The position numbers and the translations under genes were made by a program. The notes under the pieces are model-generated. The model had not been told where the DNA came from and ran no database searches. It worked only from the letters and a program-made list of their open reading frames with translations. 64,000 nt of DNA, taken from positions 868,001 through 932,000 of the forward strand of contig NC_026741.1 in assembly GCF_000210295.1 (NCBI RefSeq), in the 5' to 3' direction. This stretch comes from Trypanosoma brucei gambiense DAL972. Its lineage: Eukaryota > Euglenozoa > Kinetoplastea > Trypanosomatida > Trypanosomatidae. Of this stretch, positions 10,973 through 21,249 are shown piece after piece (the stretch's first letter is position 1; every line of letters starts with the position of its first letter).

Positions 10973-12313
10973 CTAAAGGTAAACCACGGCCTCGCATGGG
11001 TAGCACTCGTTCACTGAATCGTAGCCTAGAGCGCACAACTCAACTTTATCAATGAATACAGGGCTCTCACATAGCGAAACATTTGCAAAACGCCGTAGAA
11101 CCCCCGATGCATTAAACGGTAAATTTTTTCCGCCGCTTTGTTGTTTCCCTTCACCCGTACGCCACTTCGTGTTCATCAGCGTGACGTGAAGTAACTTACT
11201 CTCCGACACACGTGGGTCATCACATATGAGTTCCCCAAAACTGCTGTGAACGATGTCCTGCAATGCTCTAACCGTCGCGGTGGATTCCTCGTCTGCCAAT
11301 CCCATATACAACACATTTGCCTTCTGCACATGTTGGCCTCGGCTAGTCATCACGTGCAGTCCACCTAAGCGAATGGGAATTCCCGCACTGTCATCAGGCC
11401 CTGCTTTACCTTCATGTAGGTGTTGCTGTTGCTTCCACCCATAGATCTGGTCTTGCAGTACCCGCATACATTCTACAGCCAGTGCAACATCTTCACATGT
11501 CGGAAGGGATAACATGAGGAGGGTTAAATGCGTGCGTGGTGCACTAGTGAATATCTCCTCCGTTACACCGTTTGCAGGATCAACACAACACTGTTTCATC
11601 TCCCCCAAAAGTGCCTCCGCCCTTTCGCCAAACACTTTTACCTTTCCGATGGGTAATGCAATGAAGTGAGTATACGGTTTCTTGTAGAAATGCTTTCCGA
11701 CCCTCCCACCGAACGTCGAACCAACTTTTTTTTCACCGCTTTCGTCGGTTTCCACAGCATATTTCCTTTTGGAGGCGCTTTCCTCCCCTACCACCTCACG
11801 AGAATCGGGAGGGCTGTCAACCACTTCTGCACTCGCAGACTCATTCCCGCGTGCACGACTTTCAGTGACAAATATTCTGTAGCAACGATTCTGAGGGAAA
11901 CGGACAACACGAATGGAGGAATCATGCGATATGCCGTCATCTCTGCAATTATGAACAGGAACGACGTGCATTCCACTGGCTCCACCTACATTTTTCTTAT
12001 CAACACTGGCACCAACAGACGCCATAACAGACGGGGACACGGCAAGACAGTAACCGCAAATAAGACGGGCGTCATAACTAACCTTACCGCAAGAGTTGCA
12101 GGTCCAACCACACCCATTTGTTAGGCACTTGCAGCTCCTTTTTCCGTTGCATTCCTTCTCATTTCTTTTATTAGTGGATTCATTTGAACCGTAACGCGCC
12201 GCTAATCGGTTTCGGGCCATATTGTCGAGTGCCTTCTCACGGTGCACCCACTCCACCGCAGCCGCGCGCTCAGTGACATCGGTAGAAATCGACGAAAGAG
12301 CCCTCCACGACAT
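10973..12313 (-). CDS. RanBP2-type zinc finger plus AKAP7-like 2H phosphoesterase
   Basis: 446 residues. Near residue 70 a compact finger GWTCNSCGKVSYDARLICGYC has the W-x-C-x2-C-x10-C-x2-C pattern of RanBP2-type fingers, which often bind single-stranded RNA. The C-terminal half matches the AKAP7/CGI-18 domain of the 2H phosphoesterase superfamily: HFIALPIG at its start, then the two H-x-T signatures HLTLLML and HVTLMN that form the catalytic pair in active relatives. The linker is Ser/Glu/Lys-rich. Likely an RNA-binding protein that cleaves or binds a 2',3'-cyclic or 2',5'-linked substrate; the substrate is unknown. ATG 12313 is used since the upstream extension begins with TTG, and a predicted acceptor at 12339 sits 25 nt before it. 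The duplicated 264-bp block lies further upstream. Confidence 0.8.
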   Translation of the reverse strand: MSWRALSSISTDVTERAAAVEWVHREKALDNMARNRLAARYGSNESTNKRNEKECNGKRSCKCLTNGCGWTCNSCGKVSYDARLICGYCLAVSPSVMASVGASVDKKNVGGASGMHVVPVHNCRDDGISHDSSIRVVRFPQNRCYRIFVTESRARGNESASAEVVDSPPDSREVVGEESASKRKYAVETDESGEKKVGSTFGGRVGKHFYKKPYTHFIALPIGKVKVFGERAEALLGEMKQCCVDPANGVTEEIFTSAPRTHLTLLMLSLPTCEDVALAVECMRVLQDQIYGWKQQQHLHEGKAGPDDSAGIPIRLGGLHVMTSRGQHVQKANVLYMGLADEESTATVRALQDIVHSSFGELICDDPRVSESKLLHVTLMNTKWRTGEGKQQSGGKNLPFNASGVLRRFANVSLCESPVFIDKVELCALGYDSVNECYPCEAVVYL

Positions 12314-12338
12314 ATCCTCCGACTTATTATACAATCCA

Positions 12339-12370
12339 CTTGACAGTCCCCCAAAAGAAAATCAAATACG
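12339..12370 (-). promoter_or_regulatory. Predicted trans-splice acceptor for AKAP7-like gene
   Basis: Minus-strand tract rich in T ending near 12352, then AG at 12340-12339, 25 nt before the ATG. A second possible acceptor is inside the repeat block at 12537-12800. Confidence 0.5.
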
Positions 12371-12536
12371 AACACCATCATAGGAAAGTGATATGCACAG
12401 AAGCCCCAAAAAAGAAGATCCATCAACAACTTGAAGAACAACACGAGCCACCAACACCACAAAAAGATTATTCAATGAACAGAACGCGCCCCCCCACACT
12501 ATGCGACACAACACTAGTAATAAAACTTACGACATT

Positions 12537-12800
12537 CCTTAATGGATTCGCGGACCACCTATTACTGATGTCGACTCACGCACAGTAATACGAGAGTAAA
12601 ATTATTAATAAGGTAAAATTTGCATCTGAGGTCGAGGCCAGGCAAGTAAGACGGGGAAAAAATGCAGGAATGGAGAAGGTAGAAAGTATGGAGACACACA
12701 TTCCACAGTGTAATACTAACACGTACAGATGTCCATGCAGAACAGATCGCTCTCCCGCTTCACTCCCTGAGGCTCAGCCGACCGAAAATACATAAATGCA
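12537..12800 (-). repeat. 264-bp duplicated non-coding block, copy 1
   Basis: Nearly identical to 20625-20888 (I see one difference, G at 12692 versus A in the other copy). On the minus strand it carries a pyrimidine tract followed by CTCAG, so it includes a splice-acceptor-like signal. It lies upstream of the AKAP7-like gene; the other copy lies upstream of the unrelated MPN gene. Confidence 0.95.
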
Positions 12801-13601
12801 GGTCAAACCCCTTAAACTGAGTGCATCGGACCAATGAATAATACCATTATTTCCTTACTTCGACCTATTCTGTTTGACCCTTACCCCATACAAAATCCAA
12901 AAGAAAAACAAAAAAGGTAAGTGAAGTGGAAAAATACTGCGGCACCTAATCATGGGCCCAGAATTATTTAATATATACCAAATTTTTATGAAAATGATTT
13001 CCTAGAAACGACTTGGACAACGCCTTCAGCGACACCTCGCGAGGAAGAAAAAAGTAACAAACTCTTCCCCACTCTGCCTTATATTTTGTTACAGCTCCTC
13101 ACGGATGCGAAACGAACGGTAAACAACACAGTTATAATAGGTTAAGGAAAAATTGACGACCATTTTGTCACCAACTGATTTCTTCGAAGAAGCGATTTAA
13201 AATATGCACCCGTGTGCATCGGAATCACGTAAAAAATGGTTAAGATAATGAACTCTTCTGATTATTTGTTTAGAATACTAAATACTGTAAACAAATTACC
13301 GAAATAATCCACTAGACAGTGAACAATACCGTGATAAGACGCCGGCGTCGTTAGTACATCCTACCACCGGTACCCACAGGGTATATTGAAACAACATATC
13401 AGTATGTCAAAAAAAAAATATTTGTAACCATCCCCACGAAAAAAAAAAAAACAGTAATATTAACAAAAACGTTTTTCTTTAGACCTTCATGTTAAAAAAA
13501 TATTAATAACAAAAGTAACTTTGAACGTCCAGAGAGCAGTATCAGAAATCCTAACGCTTCTACATGTACTTACAAAGATACCTATCACACACGAACACTA
13601 A
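12801..13601. other. Unique AT-rich spacer
   Basis: Separates the 264-bp block from the transporter unit. Not shared with the other copies as far as I can see. No gene found. Confidence 0.6.
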
Positions 13602-15972
13602 CACACACACACACACACACGCATGCCATTGAAGAGCGTAGGAAGGAAGAGGTTGCGATGGAAGGGGCTTGTCACTAAACATGGAAAAAAAAAATGGTCA
13701 CCGCAGAAAAAAAAACGATATAGAACTCCCATTTGTAAGCCGCAATGATGGATCGATTCAGATATTGATGATGGAAGGGTTTCGATATGGTTCTAATTGG
13801 CTGTGGGTTCCCGCCGTCTGGGAGAATCATTAGAGGGGGCATGAACATCCTCCGCCTTCTTTGTAATAGCTTTGCCGTTTTCGTCAAGAACGTCACATAT
13901 ACGTGCCGCAGGTATCAGTAAAAACACAAGAGGAATGCTGATGAGTGGAGTGCCAAAGTGACCAAGAAGCAGAAGCCACTTCACATTACTGAAGTCGCAT
14001 GGACCCACCGTAATGTCTGATTGCACATTCCATACGTATTCCATCAAAAGCCATCCAAGTGTGTTGGAAACGGAACGGCCAAAATGCGCACATCCTGCAA
14101 GTACCGCATACACCATACTTTCAGACCCACGGGGACAGAGCCTCGAAATGAGCATTACAGTTGGCATGAAGTGCATCATGTAGCACACCTGCTGTATAAT
14201 TTGGTCACCAAGAACGAATACAACGTGATCGCTAACATACGGACGGTTCCATCGCTCCACAATGATTATATCAAAGATACTCGAAACTATCTCAATCAAA
14301 GTTGTTACGATGAATGTTAGGCGATAGCTGCGCTTTGAGAATACGTATCTGAATAACGTCACACCAATAACACCACCCATAGTCCCAATCACGTTACCCA
14401 CAGTGTTGTAGTAAAAGTATGAAAAGTTAGGACCACCAGGGAAACAATCGGGGGTCGCCATGAAGACATTGTCCATTGCGCCACGAAGTTGGATGTACGC
14501 GACCCTCGAGATGAATGTGAACATATTTGCCTTCGCGATCACAAGTGGAAGAGCAACGAAACCGAGACCGCAGAGTGTAAATGACGCCACAACACTGGTT
14601 ATTAGCAGCTGCAACCTTGTGCCAAGGACTGTCACGAGAACCATACCGATGGCGCCAAGTGTGAGAAGCATGCAGTAAAACACAACCTTCTTGTTGCGAG
14701 CAAACACTTCTCGATTCACTTCAAAGGCACCACAGCAACAAGGTAGTATCCGTGCGCCGCCCTCACCCACTTCCTCGGTATCCGATGGATTGTCCAGTGA
14801 GCCACTTGTTGCTTCGCTCCCCTGTAACCTCACGGCGTCGGCTTCATGCTCCAGCTGCTTTTCGCGAATAATCTTCAGGTCGTACGCACGTTCCTCTCGG
14901 TTCCTCCGTTCACCATACCAATTCAGTATGAAGAATATCGTCGGCACCAACTGCATCCCAGCAGAGATAAACACAGCCACTCGCTGCAACCTCTTATCGG
15001 TAAGTGGCCCTACAATGGAGGACGCAACAAGAGAGCCAACCAAAAGGCACCACCAAACCCAACTCACAAGCGATGGGCCCGCCAATGGGACGCGGCGAAT
15101 CAAGCGACTGTAATGCCCTTGTGTGAGGATATCAAGGTTAGCAACAGTGAAGGTAATGACAAAAACAAGGAAGCCAGCCACCGGTACATACGACAACTCT
15201 CCAGGCAGTGAACCGTACACAATAGCGAGGGTGGAACCCACCACACAGGATAGAGCGAGGTACCACCGCTTGGTGTACCCAAATAACGCAAAGAGGTCAC
15301 TGAACATAGCTGCAAACGGTTTCACTGCGTAACCCAACGACGACATACCACCCATCAGTTGGTAAAGTTTTGCATCAGCACCAAAGGTGTAGGTAAACAT
15401 TGGAAAAAGTGAGGATCGAATGATGTTGTCAGCAATTCCTTTGCCGAAGAGCTCGCAGAAACCAAGGGCGAAAACAAACTTCGGTCCGAACGCTTCCACA
15501 GCAGTGCCGAGTACGGGAATGCTCCACACGCATGGCAGCTTTCGGAACAAGGCCCTTGCGTCAGGGTGTACAGGACGAGCATCCATTGTTTCCTCTGCAG
15601 AGAGTTTGTGAGTTGTACACTCAGCTTCGTGAGCTTGGGGTGCGGAATGTTGAGGCGGTTGGTCCTGGCATGCGTTCGGTGACGTGGTCATTGCTGGTAC
15701 TCGAATATGTTCCCACAAGTATGAATGTTTGTCACTATCGTTGCTTTAGCTTCGAGTTTATCTTCAGAACAAAATGGAAGGGTTACCTTTTCGATACAGC
15801 GGGTAGAGGACAACATAGTGGCAGCACAAGAGAGCGGTTGAAGGAAAGAAATCGCAATGAACATTGAGAACGGAATCAGGCCGTCAAATAGCGCGTGAAA
15901 CCACTGCAGCACTTGCTGGTACCGTACGTCAACTGGATACAAAGCGTTTTGCGGTATTGTATAATGTTACGC
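13602..15972 (-). repeat. Transporter tandem unit, copy 1
   Basis: Coding region plus ~190 bp of 3' flank (starting in a CA tract) shared with the other two copies, and 281 bp of 5' flank (15692-15972) shared with copy 2 only. Its more distal 3' flank differs from copies 2 and 3. Confidence 0.9.
13793..15691 (-). CDS. FT1: Folate/pteridine transporter (BT1 family), copy 1
   Basis: 632-residue polytopic membrane protein with about 12 hydrophobic segments and a long hydrophilic loop (about 265-345) holding a charged helix and a CCCG run. The family pattern of trypanosomatid folate-biopterin transporters is clear: FGKGIADNIIR near the first segment, YAVKPFAAMFSDLFALFGYTKR after the second, then the ILTQGHYSRLIRR loop. 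Members import folate, biopterin or antifolates across the plasma membrane; trypanosomes cannot make pterins, so uptake is essential in principle. The specific substrate is inferred. Start is ATG 15691 (the longer frame opens with TTG); a pyrimidine tract with AG near 15762 could splice it. It differs from copies 2 and 3 in clustered patches. Numbering follows window order and memory of the T. brucei FT1-3 array. Confidence 0.9.
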   Translation of the reverse strand: MTTSPNACQDQPPQHSAPQAHEAECTTHKLSAEETMDARPVHPDARALFRKLPCVWSIPVLGTAVEAFGPKFVFALGFCELFGKGIADNIIRSSLFPMFTYTFGADAKLYQLMGGMSSLGYAVKPFAAMFSDLFALFGYTKRWYLALSCVVGSTLAIVYGSLPGELSYVPVAGFLVFVITFTVANLDILTQGHYSRLIRRVPLAGPSLVSWVWWCLLVGSLVASSIVGPLTDKRLQRVAVFISAGMQLVPTIFFILNWYGERRNREERAYDLKIIREKQLEHEADAVRLQGSEATSGSLDNPSDTEEVGEGGARILPCCCGAFEVNREVFARNKKVVFYCMLLTLGAIGMVLVTVLGTRLQLLITSVVASFTLCGLGFVALPLVIAKANMFTFISRVAYIQLRGAMDNVFMATPDCFPGGPNFSYFYYNTVGNVIGTMGGVIGVTLFRYVFSKRSYRLTFIVTTLIEIVSSIFDIIIVERWNRPYVSDHVVFVLGDQIIQQVCYMMHFMPTVMLISRLCPRGSESMVYAVLAGCAHFGRSVSNTLGWLLMEYVWNVQSDITVGPCDFSNVKWLLLLGHFGTPLISIPLVFLLIPAARICDVLDENGKAITKKAEDVHAPSNDSPRRREPTAN

Positions 15973-16869
15973 AGTATCATCAAGGCATCTACAAGATCGG
16001 TAGTTTATCTTCAGAGACCTGTCTACATACAGTTGATGGACGTACTTACGGTTGTTACTGCACTGCCCCGTTACACTCTCACCTTCTCGTTTATTTGGCG
16101 TACGGTAAACATGTGTCACGGAGCCCAAGGGGCAGCCACACTTTGCGGGGCCTTCTCATCTTTTCTATTTAACGTGAACATGAAAAAAAAATGACAGAGA
16201 AGACAGTGTGGAGGAAGTACAATGTTCTGGCAACATTTTCTCGTGTTCGTTAGGCAATATGGTGAGCACTCAATAAACAGCGATTATTGGGGTAAGACAA
16301 TAAACAAAAAAATGCGTGGAACAAACCCGTCGAGATACATCGAGTGGAGGGTAAATAAGAGGTACAAAAACACACCTCCAGGTGTATAGAGATAAATGTG
16401 TTGACGCTCCATCGGTTACCATTGGCATCCAGCTCGAATGGAAAAAAAAAGATAGCCACAAAAAGATAGGGAAAAGAAAGACAAGGGACCACTAAATCCT
16501 TTCCATCACAAACAAAAAAGGTGTAGTCTGGGAAAAAGAAAATAGAAGAACAAAGACGAAGTTGCGGTAACAAAATAAAAAATAAGGTGCTTTCCTGACC
16601 CCAATAGGAAAACAACAACAACATAAAGAAAAAATCCACAAACGATATAAAAAAAATTTTCACGTGATAAGAGGAGAAAACTAAAGTCACAACCAAAAAG
16701 AAAATTCATCCACCATATTTGCTTGGGGGAAAATCACATCCACACATGCGCAGAATATAGTCCACCTGCTCATAGAAGAAAAAAAAAAACAGCCATAATA
16801 AAAAATAAAAACGTCTTTTCAAAAATATAAAAAAAATAAAGTCATGGTGAATAGAATTACTTTGCTTCA
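15973..16869. other. Spacer between transporter copies 1 and 2
   Basis: Unique sequence between the 5' homology of copy 1 and the 3' homology of copy 2. From 16260 on it is rich in A and purines on the plus strand, giving minus-strand pyrimidine tracts. No convincing gene. Confidence 0.6.
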
Positions 16870-19348
16870 CGTTCCCCTCTTCAACCTCTCCCATCAAATA
16901 ATTCTCTATTACTAGCAGTGTACATACAGACACTGGTTGGAAACATATTTCCATGTGTAGTATCAAAATTACATCATACACACACACACACACACGTATG
17001 CCATTGAAGAGCGTAGGAAGGAAGAGGTTGCGATGGAAGGGGCTTGTCACTAAACATGGAAAAAAAAAAATGGTCACCGCAGAAAAAAAAACGATATAGA
17101 ACTCCCATTTGTAAGCCGCAATGATGGATCGATTCAGATATTGATGATGGAAGGGTTTCGATATGGTTCTAATTGGCTGTGGGTTCCCGCCGTCTGGGAG
17201 AATCATTAGAGGGGGCATGAACATCCTCCGCCTTCTTTGTAATAGCTTTGCCGTTTTCGTCAAGAACGTCACATATACGTGCCGCAGGTATCAGTAAAAA
17301 CACAAGAGGAATGTTGATGAGTGGAGTGCCAAAGTGACCAAGAAGCAGAAGCCACTTCACATTACTGAAGTCGCATGGACCCACCGTAATGTCTGATTGC
17401 ACATTCCATACGTATTCCATCAAAAGCCATCCAAGTGTGTTGGAAAGAGAACGGCCAAAATTAGCGAATCCTGCAAGTAATGCATACACCATACTTTCAG
17501 ACCCACGGGGACAGAGCCTCGAAATGAGCATTACAGTTGGCATGAAGTGCATCATGTAGCACACCTGGTGTATAATTTGGTCACCAAGAACGAATACAAC
17601 GTGATCGCTAACATACGGACGGTTCCATCGCTCCACAATGATTATATCAAAGATACTCGAAACTATCTCAATCAAAGTTGTTACGATGAATGTTAGGCGA
17701 TAGCTGCGCTTTGAGAATACGTATCTGAATAACGTCACACCAATAACACCACCCATAGCTCCAATCATATTACCCACAGTGCTGTAGTAAAAGTATGAAA
17801 AGTTAGGACCACCAGGGAAACAATCGGGGGTCGCCATGAAGACATTGTCGATTGCGCCAGGAAGTTGGATGTACGCGACCCTCGAGATGAATGTGAACAT
17901 ATTTGCCTTCGCGATCACAAGTGGAAGAGCAACGAAACCGAGACCGCAGAGTGTAAATGACGCCACAACACTGGTTATTAGCAGCTGCAACCTTGTGCCA
18001 AGGACTGTCACGAGAACCATACCGATGGCGCCAAGTGTGAGAAGCATGCAGTAAAACACAACCTTCTTGTTGCGAGCAAACACTTCTCGATTCACTTCAA
18101 AGGCACCACAGCAACAAGGTAGTATCCGTGCGCCGCCCTCACCCACTTCCTCGGTATCCGATGGATTGTCCAGTGAGCCACTTGTTGCTTCGCTCCCCTG
18201 TAACCTCACGGCGTCGGCTTCATGCTCCAGCTGCTCTTCCCGAATAATCTTCAGGTCGTACGCACGTTCCTCTCGGTTCCTCCGTTCACCATACCAATTC
18301 AGTATGAAGAATATCGTCGGCACCAACTGCATCCCAGCAGAGATAAACACAGCCACTCGCTGCAACCTCTTATCGGTAAGTGGCCCTACAATGGAGGACG
18401 CAACAAGGGAACCAGTTAGAACGCACCACCAAACCCAACTCACAAGCGATGGGCCCGCCAATGGGACGCGGCGAATCAAGCGACTGTAATGCCCTTGTGT
18501 GAGGATATCAAGGTTAGCCTTGGTAAACGACGTCACAAAAACCAGTATTCCGGCCACCGGTACATACGACAACTCTCCGGGCAGTGAACCGTACACAATA
18601 GCGAGGGTGGAACCCACCACACAGGATAGAGCGAGGTACCACCGCTTCGTGTACCCAAATAACGCAAAGAGGTCACTGAACATAGCTGCAAACGGTTTCA
18701 CTGCGTAACCAAATGTAACCAAGCTACTCATTCGTTGGTAAAGCTTTGCATCAGCACCAAAGGTGTAGGTAAACATTGGAAAAAGTGTGGTTCGAATGAT
18801 GTTGTCAGCAATTCCTTTGCCGAAGAGCTCGGAGAGGCCAAGGGCGAGGACACATCTCGGTCCGAACGCTTCCACAGCAGTGCCGAATACGGGAATGCTC
18901 CACACGCATGGCAGCTTTCGGAACAAGGCCCTTGCGTCAGGGTGTACAGGACGAGCATCCATTGTTTCCTCTGCAGAGAGTTTGTGAGTTGTACACTCAG
19001 CTTCGTGAGCTTGGGGTGCGGAATGTTGAGGCGGCTGGTCCTGGCATGCGTTCGGTGACGTGGTCATTGCTGGTACTCGAATATGTTCCCACAAGTATGA
19101 ATGTTTGTCACTATCGTTGCTTTGGCTTCGAGTTTATCTCCAGAACAAAATGGAAGGGTTACCTTTTCGATACAGCGGGTAGAGGACAACATAGTGGCAG
19201 CACAAGAGAGCGGTTGAAGGAAAGAAATCGCAATGAACGTTGAGAACGGAATCAGGCCGTCAAATAGCGCGTGAAACCACTGCAGCACTTGCTGGTACCG
19301 TACGTCAACTGGATACAAAGCGTTTTGCGGTATTGTATAATGTTACGC
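16870..19348 (-). repeat. Transporter tandem unit, copy 2
   Basis: Shares ~300 bp of 3' flank (16870-17168) with copy 3, and 281 bp of 5' flank (19068-19348) with copy 1. The two flanks thus have different closest relatives. Confidence 0.9.
17169..19067 (-). CDS. FT2: Folate/pteridine transporter (BT1 family), copy 2
   Basis: 632 residues, same architecture as copy 1: about 12 membrane segments, an identical hydrophilic loop except one residue (REEQ versus REKQ), and an identical C-terminus. Residues about 60-95 form its own variant (VFGTAVEAFGPRCVLALGLSE, then IRTT) and residues about 112-118 read RMSSLVT instead of LMGGMSS of copy 1. Substitutions fall largely in or beside membrane segments, so substrate affinity could differ. 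Start ATG 19067, pyrimidine tract plus AG near 19138 upstream. It transports folate-type pterins by family inference; no direct evidence here. The next downstream gene is copy 1, and the next upstream gene is the MPN protein. Confidence 0.9.
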   Translation of the reverse strand: MTTSPNACQDQPPQHSAPQAHEAECTTHKLSAEETMDARPVHPDARALFRKLPCVWSIPVFGTAVEAFGPRCVLALGLSELFGKGIADNIIRTTLFPMFTYTFGADAKLYQRMSSLVTFGYAVKPFAAMFSDLFALFGYTKRWYLALSCVVGSTLAIVYGSLPGELSYVPVAGILVFVTSFTKANLDILTQGHYSRLIRRVPLAGPSLVSWVWWCVLTGSLVASSIVGPLTDKRLQRVAVFISAGMQLVPTIFFILNWYGERRNREERAYDLKIIREEQLEHEADAVRLQGSEATSGSLDNPSDTEEVGEGGARILPCCCGAFEVNREVFARNKKVVFYCMLLTLGAIGMVLVTVLGTRLQLLITSVVASFTLCGLGFVALPLVIAKANMFTFISRVAYIQLPGAIDNVFMATPDCFPGGPNFSYFYYSTVGNMIGAMGGVIGVTLFRYVFSKRSYRLTFIVTTLIEIVSSIFDIIIVERWNRPYVSDHVVFVLGDQIIHQVCYMMHFMPTVMLISRLCPRGSESMVYALLAGFANFGRSLSNTLGWLLMEYVWNVQSDITVGPCDFSNVKWLLLLGHFGTPLINIPLVFLLIPAARICDVLDENGKAITKKAEDVHAPSNDSPRRREPTAN

Positions 19349-19412
19349 TTTGAAAGAATAAACGGATACAAAACGCCTTTAAACAGTTGTAGATGAGGGT
19401 AGCAGTTATATA

Positions 19413-20519
19413 TTAAACTATTCTCCGGTCACGCTTCGCCATGACGCGCAATGCAGTTGCGCATTTTGTGTGAAGTGAGAGTAATGTCAGCATGAGGGCA
19501 CAACTCTCACGCAAATTATGAGTAACGGAATTGTCTTCACATCGTGTAGGCGGTGCTACAGGTGATGCAATGGAAGGAAGAACATCGCATATCTTCCCCA
19601 CATGCCGCAGCACTTCGCTGTCGGTGGGTATGCAGCTACCCTGCTGACTGGCGGTGAGATACTTGATGACTACAAGCACCTGTCGCCTTAACAAACGAAG
19701 GGAACGTTGCACCCGCAGCAGGCGCTCCCATGCCGTCGAGTTGCCACTCACATCCACGGAACCAGTGGGAACTGCACAAATGCCGGCAGAGGAAGCGTCC
19801 AACCCGACCATTGTTATATCATCGGTTTCACAAACATGCCGCACCCTCACCAGTTCAACCGCGAGTTGCGGCTTTTTGGGCAGCCTTATCGTAACATGAT
19901 TTCCATAGTTTAGAGTACCAATGGGAATCAGAGGAGAGACGGCGCCGAGGAATCGGGTGGTACTTTCAGGTGTGGTGGTGGGAGCATCCTGGCATTGGGA
20001 GTCGGTTAAGTGAAATTGACGGACCTTTAATGCGTACATTCGGGAGGAGGCAAATCCCACGGACTCACCGGTGTCAACGATCAACGCAAGCAACACAGGG
20101 GAGGGATGGTCTTCAATAATCTCACGAATTCCGGTGTCGAAAACTGCACACCATCGGGCAGCGTCACTCACGTTGCATCCGACGGCATACCAGCCAACCA
20201 CGTGTAACCCCGGTAACACGTTAGCAACCTGCTCCCGTTTGCGCTTCATCGCCGGCCAATCAAGGGCAGACACGGCTCCGCTCTGTGATGAGCAGCTGTC
20301 AACGGCTTCGAACGACGTCGTGACCTCGCATTCGTACACATCCGAAACGCTCCCCAAAAGAAGGCCGGCTGCATATCTCCTTGACAACCGCACCCCATCC
20401 ACTTCACGCATTCCGCGCCGCACCCTTGCAGCGTGCTTGGTAATGCTTAGCACTACCTGGGGATGAACATGAACGTACGTCGAGACGGCACACAATTCCC
20501 CACGACGAGCAGCCATCAT
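19413..20519 (-). CDS. MPN-domain protein, CSN6/RPN8/eIF3f-like (non-catalytic)
   Basis: 368 residues. The N-terminal half reads as an MPN fold: VHVHPQVVLSITKHA at the start, GLLLGSVSD in the second strand, then HVVGWYAVG, which matches the VVGWY-T-G core of the CSN6, RPN8 and eIF3f subfamilies. The HxH...D metal site of active JAMM deubiquitinases is absent at the position after VVGWY, so it should be a structural subunit of the COP9 signalosome, proteasome lid or eIF3; I cannot choose with certainty, CSN6 being my first guess. The C-terminal part has a helical segment (ERLLRVQRSLRLLRRQ) as in these subunits. ATG 20519 is used (the longer frame begins with GTG), supported by a splice acceptor at 20532. 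It interrupts the transporter array. Confidence 0.7.
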   Translation of the reverse strand: MMAARRGELCAVSTYVHVHPQVVLSITKHAARVRRGMREVDGVRLSRRYAAGLLLGSVSDVYECEVTTSFEAVDSCSSQSGAVSALDWPAMKRKREQVANVLPGLHVVGWYAVGCNVSDAARWCAVFDTGIREIIEDHPSPVLLALIVDTGESVGFASSRMYALKVRQFHLTDSQCQDAPTTTPESTTRFLGAVSPLIPIGTLNYGNHVTIRLPKKPQLAVELVRVRHVCETDDITMVGLDASSAGICAVPTGSVDVSGNSTAWERLLRVQRSLRLLRRQVLVVIKYLTASQQGSCIPTDSEVLRHVGKICDVLPSIASPVAPPTRCEDNSVTHNLRESCALMLTLLSLHTKCATALRVMAKRDRRIV

Positions 20520-20531
20520 TGGCACCCTGTA

Positions 20532-20557
20532 CTTGAAGCACCAAAACACACACAACC
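20532..20557 (-). promoter_or_regulatory. Predicted trans-splice acceptor for MPN gene
   Basis: T/G/C-rich minus-strand tract ending in TTCAAG, AG at 20533-20532, only ~12 nt before the paired ATG codons at 20519 and 20516. Confidence 0.45.
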
Positions 20558-20624
20558 GCTTACTAGCAAATGCCACAACCCTCCGTCCGCGTTGTGCTTA
20601 CGGCTGCCCCTGCGTGCTAACACC

Positions 20625-20888
20625 CCTTAATGGATTCGCGGACCACCTATTACTGATGTCGACTCACGCACAGTAATACGAGAGTAAAATTATTAATAAG
20701 GTAAAATTTGCATCTGAGGTCGAGGCCAGGCAAGTAAGACGGGGAAAAAATGCAGGAATGGAGAAGGTAGAAAGTATGGAAACACACATTCCACAGTGTA
20801 ATACTAACACGTACAGATGTCCATGCAGAACAGATCGCTCTCCCGCTTCACTCCCTGAGGCTCAGCCGACCGAAAATACATAAATGCA
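20625..20888 (-). repeat. 264-bp duplicated non-coding block, copy 2
   Basis: Near-perfect copy of 12537-12800. It begins ~105 bp upstream of the MPN start codon, and is flanked on its far side by sequence unrelated to that beside copy 1. Confidence 0.95.
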
Positions 20889-21249
20889 ACCATGCAACGT
20901 TATCCTTTTGTAATGAAAGGGATCACCACCCTCACAAGAACAACAACAAGGGAACATCACACCACGTCGCCACTTGTGTCATGCAGGTGCTTGTTCAAAA
21001 ATCGACATATTCGATAACACAGGTTAATAATATTCCAAACAAAACGAAAAAAACCATAAGCAAATACGCAAACTACGTACTTCGACCCTCGGTTCAGTTG
21101 TGGCAAGGCATTTAAACACAAAAATCGCAATTTCAGACTTCAAAAAGGGAAGTATAATAAAAGTAAAAAAAAACAAATTTATTTCATTACAAAAAGGGAT
21201 AAGGTAAATATAATCGTTTCAAGGCCGCGAGCACAAACAAACAAAACAG
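20889..21249. other. Unique spacer
   Basis: AT-rich stretch between the 264-bp block and the 3' flank of transporter copy 3. Nothing recognisable. Confidence 0.6.

Noticed and set aside
14691..15113. 140-codon plus-strand frame repeated in all three transporter copies
   Set aside because: Antisense shadow of the transporter loop; it recurs only because the genes are duplicated.
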